From positions 1 to 5,043 of the forward strand of contig JAPYPM010000183.1 of the NCBI GenBank assembly GCA_029937635.1: 5,043 bases of DNA, written 5' to 3'. Under the pieces are notes generated by a model. The model saw only the letters and a list, made by a program, of their open reading frames with translations. It was not told where the DNA came from and did no database searches. The stretch is from Nitrospinaceae bacterium (GTDB lineage: Bacteria > Nitrospinota > Nitrospinia > Nitrospinales > VA-1). The translations under genes and the position numbers were made by a program. This document shows positions 3,313 through 5,043 of this stretch, piece after piece (position 1 is the first letter of the stretch; each line of letters opens with the position of its first letter).

Positions 3313-5043
3313 ATGGAACGTGTCCACTATAAAATATTGTTAGTGTTGTTCTTGTTATACGGATTCGCGTTGACTCCCCTGGGACTTTACAAAAAACCGG
3401 TGGAGCAAGTTCACCCGGGATACTATTCCGTCGGAAAATTCGACCCGGGAGATGACGCGGGATATTATGCTTATCTGCGCTCTGGTTTTATCGACGGCGA
3501 TTTCGATTTCTTCGACGAGAAACGCTACTGGCATTTCGACGCGGTGACGGAGACGGGGTACGTCGCCAATTATTGGCCCATGGGGGCCGCCCTATTTTGG
3601 TCGCCGTTTTTCCTCGCCGGTCACGGCTTGGCGTCTTTTTATAACGCCATGGACTACCCGGTCCCACTAGACGGCCATTCTTTTCCCTATCAAGCGCTGA
3701 CTTTTTTGGGTTCCTCTATCGAAGGTTTGGCCGCCTTATTCCTCTGTTACGCTCTAACAAGAAGATTATATTCGGCCCGGGCGGCGTTGGCCGCGTCGGC
3801 ATTCGCGTTTACGGCGACTTGTCTTCCCTATTTTGTTTTCGTGCGTAACAGGATGAGCCATTCAACCGACGTTCTCGCCTGTGTCATATTTTTTTATTTC
3901 TATCTAAAATACCGAGAAAACAAAAGCAAGCCTTGGTTCTTCTTCGTTTTATGGGGAGCCATTGGCGGACTATTAATCCTGGTCCGCTACATAAACGTGT
4001 TTTATTTGATTATCCCCTTATGGCTGATCGTGGAAACGGCCTTGGACAAAGAGATGCCTCTCAAGAGAAAGAAGATTATTTTTGGAAAGTTTTTTGCGGG
4101 AGGAATCGCCTTGGCCGTCGTTTTTGCACCCCAATTGGCCGCGTGGAATTCCCTCCACGGAGTTTTGTCATCGCTCAATCCTCATACGGTGGTTGTGAAG
4201 CTCTCTCTTTTCAGCGTGCTCGGCTCTTACAAAGATTTTCTTTTTGGAGGCAATCAAGGGCTGTACTTTTTCGAGCCCATTTGGGCTCTTGGCCTTGTCG
4301 GGCTCATTTTTGTTTTTTTTCGCGACCGGCGTTTTGCTGGACCCTGCTTGGCCGCCGCATTTTTATTCACCGTCGCGCCCGTCGTCGTTGGGCACGACGG
4401 ATCTTTCGGCCAACGCTACCTTCTGCCAGCTCTTCCACTTCTGGCGATCGGCCTGGCGGAAGTTTTCGAACGAGCGCGTCGTTTTCAAGGGATCGTTTGG
4501 ATCGCTGGGGCAGCCGCTTCGGCTTGGATATTTATATTAATAGCCCATTACAAAACCATTTTCGAACACAACATTCCGGACTACATTTCCCAAACCTTCA
4601 AAAACGTCCCATCTCTTTTCGAGTCCGGAGAGTTTTTTAGGCCGACCACGCTCCCTCATTATTTATCGACAGGAAATTACGCCTTGGACGATTACCGGGA
4701 CTTTTTTTTTCTATTGATATTTCCCACGCTACAAATTCTGATTCCGATCCTTTTGACGTTCGCCTTTTTTCGGCTACGCGAGAGAATATCACTTTTTAAA
4801 AAAGCGAAGGGTTACATCGTCACAACCGCAACGGTGGCTTTGTTAGCCATATCCACCGCGGCGACTATTTTTATCGAGTTCCGCCACCCTCCTTTGCCCG
4901 CCGAGATCAAATCCGAACGTCACCGAATTAGCGCGGCCAGCAATTTTTTGAAAACGTTTCCAAATACCAAAAAGATGTACACGGAACTCAAAAAAGCGGA
5001 AAAATTCTCCGGAAACGAAGACGCCCATCTGGCCCTGCGTGGC
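3313..5043 (+). CDS. GT-C fold membrane glycosyltransferase-like protein (GT39/ArnT/PMT-like), 3' end outside window
   Basis: Probable inner-membrane glycosyltransferase of the GT-C type. These enzymes take a sugar from a polyprenyl-phosphate donor and add it to a lipid, glycan or protein on the outer face of the membrane. The window has 577 codons with no stop. The first membrane helix is at about residues 8-25. The following outer loop contains KFDPGDDAGYYAYLRS (42-57), whose acidic residues (D44, D47, D48) match the catalytic Asp region of GT-C enzymes. About 12 more hydrophobic segments follow, around 90-108, 128-148, 157-176, 208-240, 257-275, 320-336, 343-360, 368-385, 394-411, 465-486 and 500-520. 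GSFGQRYLLPALPLLAIGLA (363-382) resembles the conserved RY-L-LP segment seen in such proteins. The ATG is the first start after an in-frame TAA at 3250-3252, but the Shine-Dalgarno site is weak (AGG at 3307-3309). G+C and codon choice are higher than in the genes to the left. The general class is likely; sugar and acceptor are unknown. Confidence 0.75.
   Translation, partial: MERVHYKILLVLFLLYGFALTPLGLYKKPVEQVHPGYYSVGKFDPGDDAGYYAYLRSGFIDGDFDFFDEKRYWHFDAVTETGYVANYWPMGAALFWSPFFLAGHGLASFYNAMDYPVPLDGHSFPYQALTFLGSSIEGLAALFLCYALTRRLYSARAALAASAFAFTATCLPYFVFVRNRMSHSTDVLACVIFFYFYLKYRENKSKPWFFFVLWGAIGGLLILVRYINVFYLIIPLWLIVETALDKEMPLKRKKIIFGKFFAGGIALAVVFAPQLAAWNSLHGVLSSLNPHTVVVKLSLFSVLGSYKDFLFGGNQGLYFFEPIWALGLVGLIFVFFRDRRFAGPCLAAAFLFTVAPVVVGHDGSFGQRYLLPALPLLAIGLAEVFERARRFQGIVWIAGAAASAWIFILIAHYKTIFEHNIPDYISQTFKNVPSLFESGEFFRPTTLPHYLSTGNYALDDYRDFFFLLIFPTLQILIPILLTFAFFRLRERISLFKKAKGYIVTTATVALLAISTAATIFIEFRHPPLPAEIKSERHRISAASNFLKTFPNTKKMYTELKKAEKFSGNEDAHLALRG

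Noticed and set aside
4244..4540. 98-codon + strand open frame
   Set aside because: It is a shadow of the glycosyltransferase gene in a third frame, with no recognisable motif and no own ribosome site.
3933..4640. Long + strand open frame of 235 codons
   Set aside because: It lies wholly inside the glycosyltransferase gene in another frame. Its translation is Arg/Ser/Phe-rich without domain motifs, while the main frame has membrane helices and conserved motifs throughout.
4843..5028. 61-codon - strand open frame
   Set aside because: It is antisense to the glycosyltransferase coding frame and has no family resemblance.

Overview
The window looks like bacterial chromosome, probably from a Gram-negative organism, but nothing in it fixes the genus. 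The evidence is a RecQ-type helicase, promoter-like sequence of the sigma-70 kind, a Shine-Dalgarno site of the usual type, and envelope-glycan types of gene. The left two thirds (about 1-3000) are AT-rich. The right third (3313-5043) is clearly richer in G+C, with many GCC, GCG, CGC and TTC codons. I judged this by eye and by counting a few lines, not by a full computation.

Layout from left to right. (1) 3-774, + strand: the 3' end of recQ, carrying the zinc-binding, winged-helix (RQC) and HRDC domains. The reading frame breaks at a run of 14 A residues between RQC and HRDC. (2) 775-1188: no intact gene. It holds a 62-codon protein-like open frame on the - strand and promoter-like elements for the next gene. 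(3) 1189-2169, +: a complete 326-residue protein that looks like an FkbM-type SAM-dependent methyltransferase with a very basic N-terminus. (4) 2170-2588: no intact gene. It holds a hairpin followed by a U-run on the - strand and a + strand frame interrupted by two TAG codons. (5) 2589-2831, -: a complete 80-residue protein of a widespread uncharacterised type, with a good Shine-Dalgarno site and a consensus -35 box. (6) 2832-3312: no intact gene on either strand. It holds a 73-codon - strand open frame without a start codon and a good promoter, TTGAAC-N17-TATAAT, for the last gene. (7) 3313-5043, +: the first 577 codons of a large multi-membrane-span protein resembling GT-C fold glycosyltransferases (GT39/ArnT/PMT-like). 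It runs off the right edge.

The genes do not form one operon: the 80-residue gene points the opposite way and the gaps are 400-480 bases. The methyltransferase and the glycosyltransferase both fit surface-polysaccharide decoration. The long gaps with gene-like debris, the broken recQ and the change in base composition suggest an accessory or rearranged region. No tRNA, rRNA, CRISPR array or insertion sequence could be supported, and I did not recognise a clear new multi-gene system. The best leads are the A14 frameshift in recQ, the conserved but unexplained 80-residue gene, and the coding-like remnants in the gaps.
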